Positions 63,360 through 64,000 of a stretch of 64,000 nt of DNA are shown here, one piece after another. Below the pieces are notes generated by a model, which ran no database searches, was not told the DNA's origin, and saw only the letters and a program-made list of their open reading frames with translations. Position numbers and translations under genes: made by a program. Every line of letters begins with the position of its first letter. The first letter of the stretch is position 1. Origin of the DNA: Heyndrickxia sp050281185 (lineage in GTDB: Bacteria; Bacillota; Bacilli; Bacillales; Bacillaceae_C); the NCBI RefSeq assembly GCF_050281185.1, contig NZ_JBNNWS010000017.1, positions 68,271 to 132,270 of the forward strand, written 5' to 3'.

Positions 63360-63719
63360 TTATTCAGCAAACGCTTCGATTTCTTTTTTTAGATCAGTAA
63401 GTATTTGTTCACATTGTTTAACAAGGTGGCCAGGGTATACTTCATCGTCTCCGTATTCTACACCATGTGGATAGTAATGTTTACCTAGGATAGGTGTCAT
63501 TAATTGCATTAATGCATCGAAAGTATCTACATCACCTTCAACTGCATACCCTTGTACTCTTAAATAATAAGTACCTTCTCTAATAATAAATTTTCGGTCA
63601 TATGATATACGCTCATAATCCCATTGTTCAGCTCTAACCATTCCGTATTTTTTCATCACATCGTCTAATCTGTTTAAATCCGCTTTAAAAGCTTGAATAC
63701 CGATATTTTCAAAATTCAT
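63360..63719 (-). CDS. ylbA: YugN-like family protein (YlbA)
   Basis: This 119-residue soluble protein has WDYERISYDRKFIIREGTYYLRVQGYAVEGDVD and PHGVEYGDDEVYPGHL, typical of the YugN-like family. AGGAGGG precedes ATG 63719. In B. subtilis ylbA follows ctaG, which fits. Function unknown. Confidence 0.88.
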   Translation of the reverse strand: MNFENIGIQAFKADLNRLDDVMKKYGMVRAEQWDYERISYDRKFIIREGTYYLRVQGYAVEGDVDTFDALMQLMTPILGKHYYPHGVEYGDDEVYPGHLVKQCEQILTDLKKEIEAFAE

Positions 63720-63900
63720 TATCTTAATTCCCTCCTAATACTCGAAGAACAAAAAAAATAAATAGACAATTTCTCTCATATTTAATAATAGTCTAAAATA
63801 ACTTTTCTTGCAATGTATACATTGTGAATAATCAGTGTATATTAGGGCTTATAAAGCAGCCATTAATATAATATATTATATGTATTTATTTTTTTCTTAA

Positions 63901-64000
63901 GGTTATTTTCGTAAAGGTTGTTGCTTTTTTAGTGATATTTTATTAACAATCTGAGTTGATTGTAGCGGAGGACACTTGACTCCTGCGGGAAAAAGAGGGA
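63901..64000 (+). repeat. Interspersed repeat B, copy 3 (cut by window end)
   Basis: It matches the first 100 bases of copies 1 and 2 (TTTTCGTAAAGGTTGTTGCT, then the GCGGAGGACACTTGACTCCT core start) with a few changes. The remainder is outside the window. Confidence 0.9.

Overview
The window is a low-GC, Gram-positive chromosome segment from a member of the Bacillaceae. The evidence is gene content and order, which follow the Bacillus subtilis backbone: dapL(ykuR)/ykuT-ykuU-ykuV, then ktrC-rnjA-rpoY-ykrA-defB-ykyA-pdhABCD-SR1-speA-yktA-yktB-suhB-ylaF-typA-ylaH-ylaI-ylaJ-ylaK-ylaL-ylaN-ftsW-pycA-ctaA/ctaBCDEFG-ctaM-ylbA. Strong AGGAGG-type ribosome binding sites, several TTG and GTG starts, and many intrinsic terminators fit this. 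All names come from recognising sequence and order by eye; no database search was run.

Region 1 (1-13.7 kb) is accessory. Between the end of a dapL-like gene and the ykuT-like channel gene sits a tightly overlapping eight-gene block. It encodes a large envelope protein with a glutamine-amidotransferase-like region, an ABC-2 ATPase and permease, a coiled-coil membrane protein with a Gly/Gln-rich tract, a MoxR AAA+ ATPase, a DUF58 protein, a BatA-type VWA protein and a protein with two VWA domains. An MraY paralogue with an altered HHH motif follows. This block is the best candidate for a poorly described system: a MoxR/VWA metal-dependent assembly machine fused genetically to an ABC transporter.

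Region 2 (13.8-26.1 kb) holds the MscS channel, the YkuU/YkuV thiol peroxidase pair, and a heterodimeric ABC exporter with one catalytic and one degenerate ATP site. It also holds a PspA-LiaF-LiaS-LiaR envelope-stress module and a cytochrome bd-type oxidase (cydAB-like) preceded by a Rex/Fnr-like operator.

Region 3 (26.3-43.9 kb) is core: potassium gating (ktrC), RNA turnover (rnjA, rpoY), deformylase, pyruvate dehydrogenase, arginine decarboxylase and suhB. The pdhD-speA interval contains a 40-codon gene for the GapA-binding peptide SR1P, inside what looks like the dual-function RNA SR1. It has CcpN-like and cre-like sites in front of it.

Region 4 (44-64 kb) is core: typA, the yla genes, ftsW, pyruvate carboxylase, and the complete caa3 oxidase set with its haem A/O synthases and copper-assembly proteins.

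Two palindromic interspersed repeat families are clear: about 110-124 bp, three copies; and about 227 bp, two full copies plus one cut by the window end. A third, more degenerate family carries the AAGCGC/GGCGC ends common in Bacillus intergenic regions. No tRNA, rRNA, CRISPR array, transposase or phage gene was seen.
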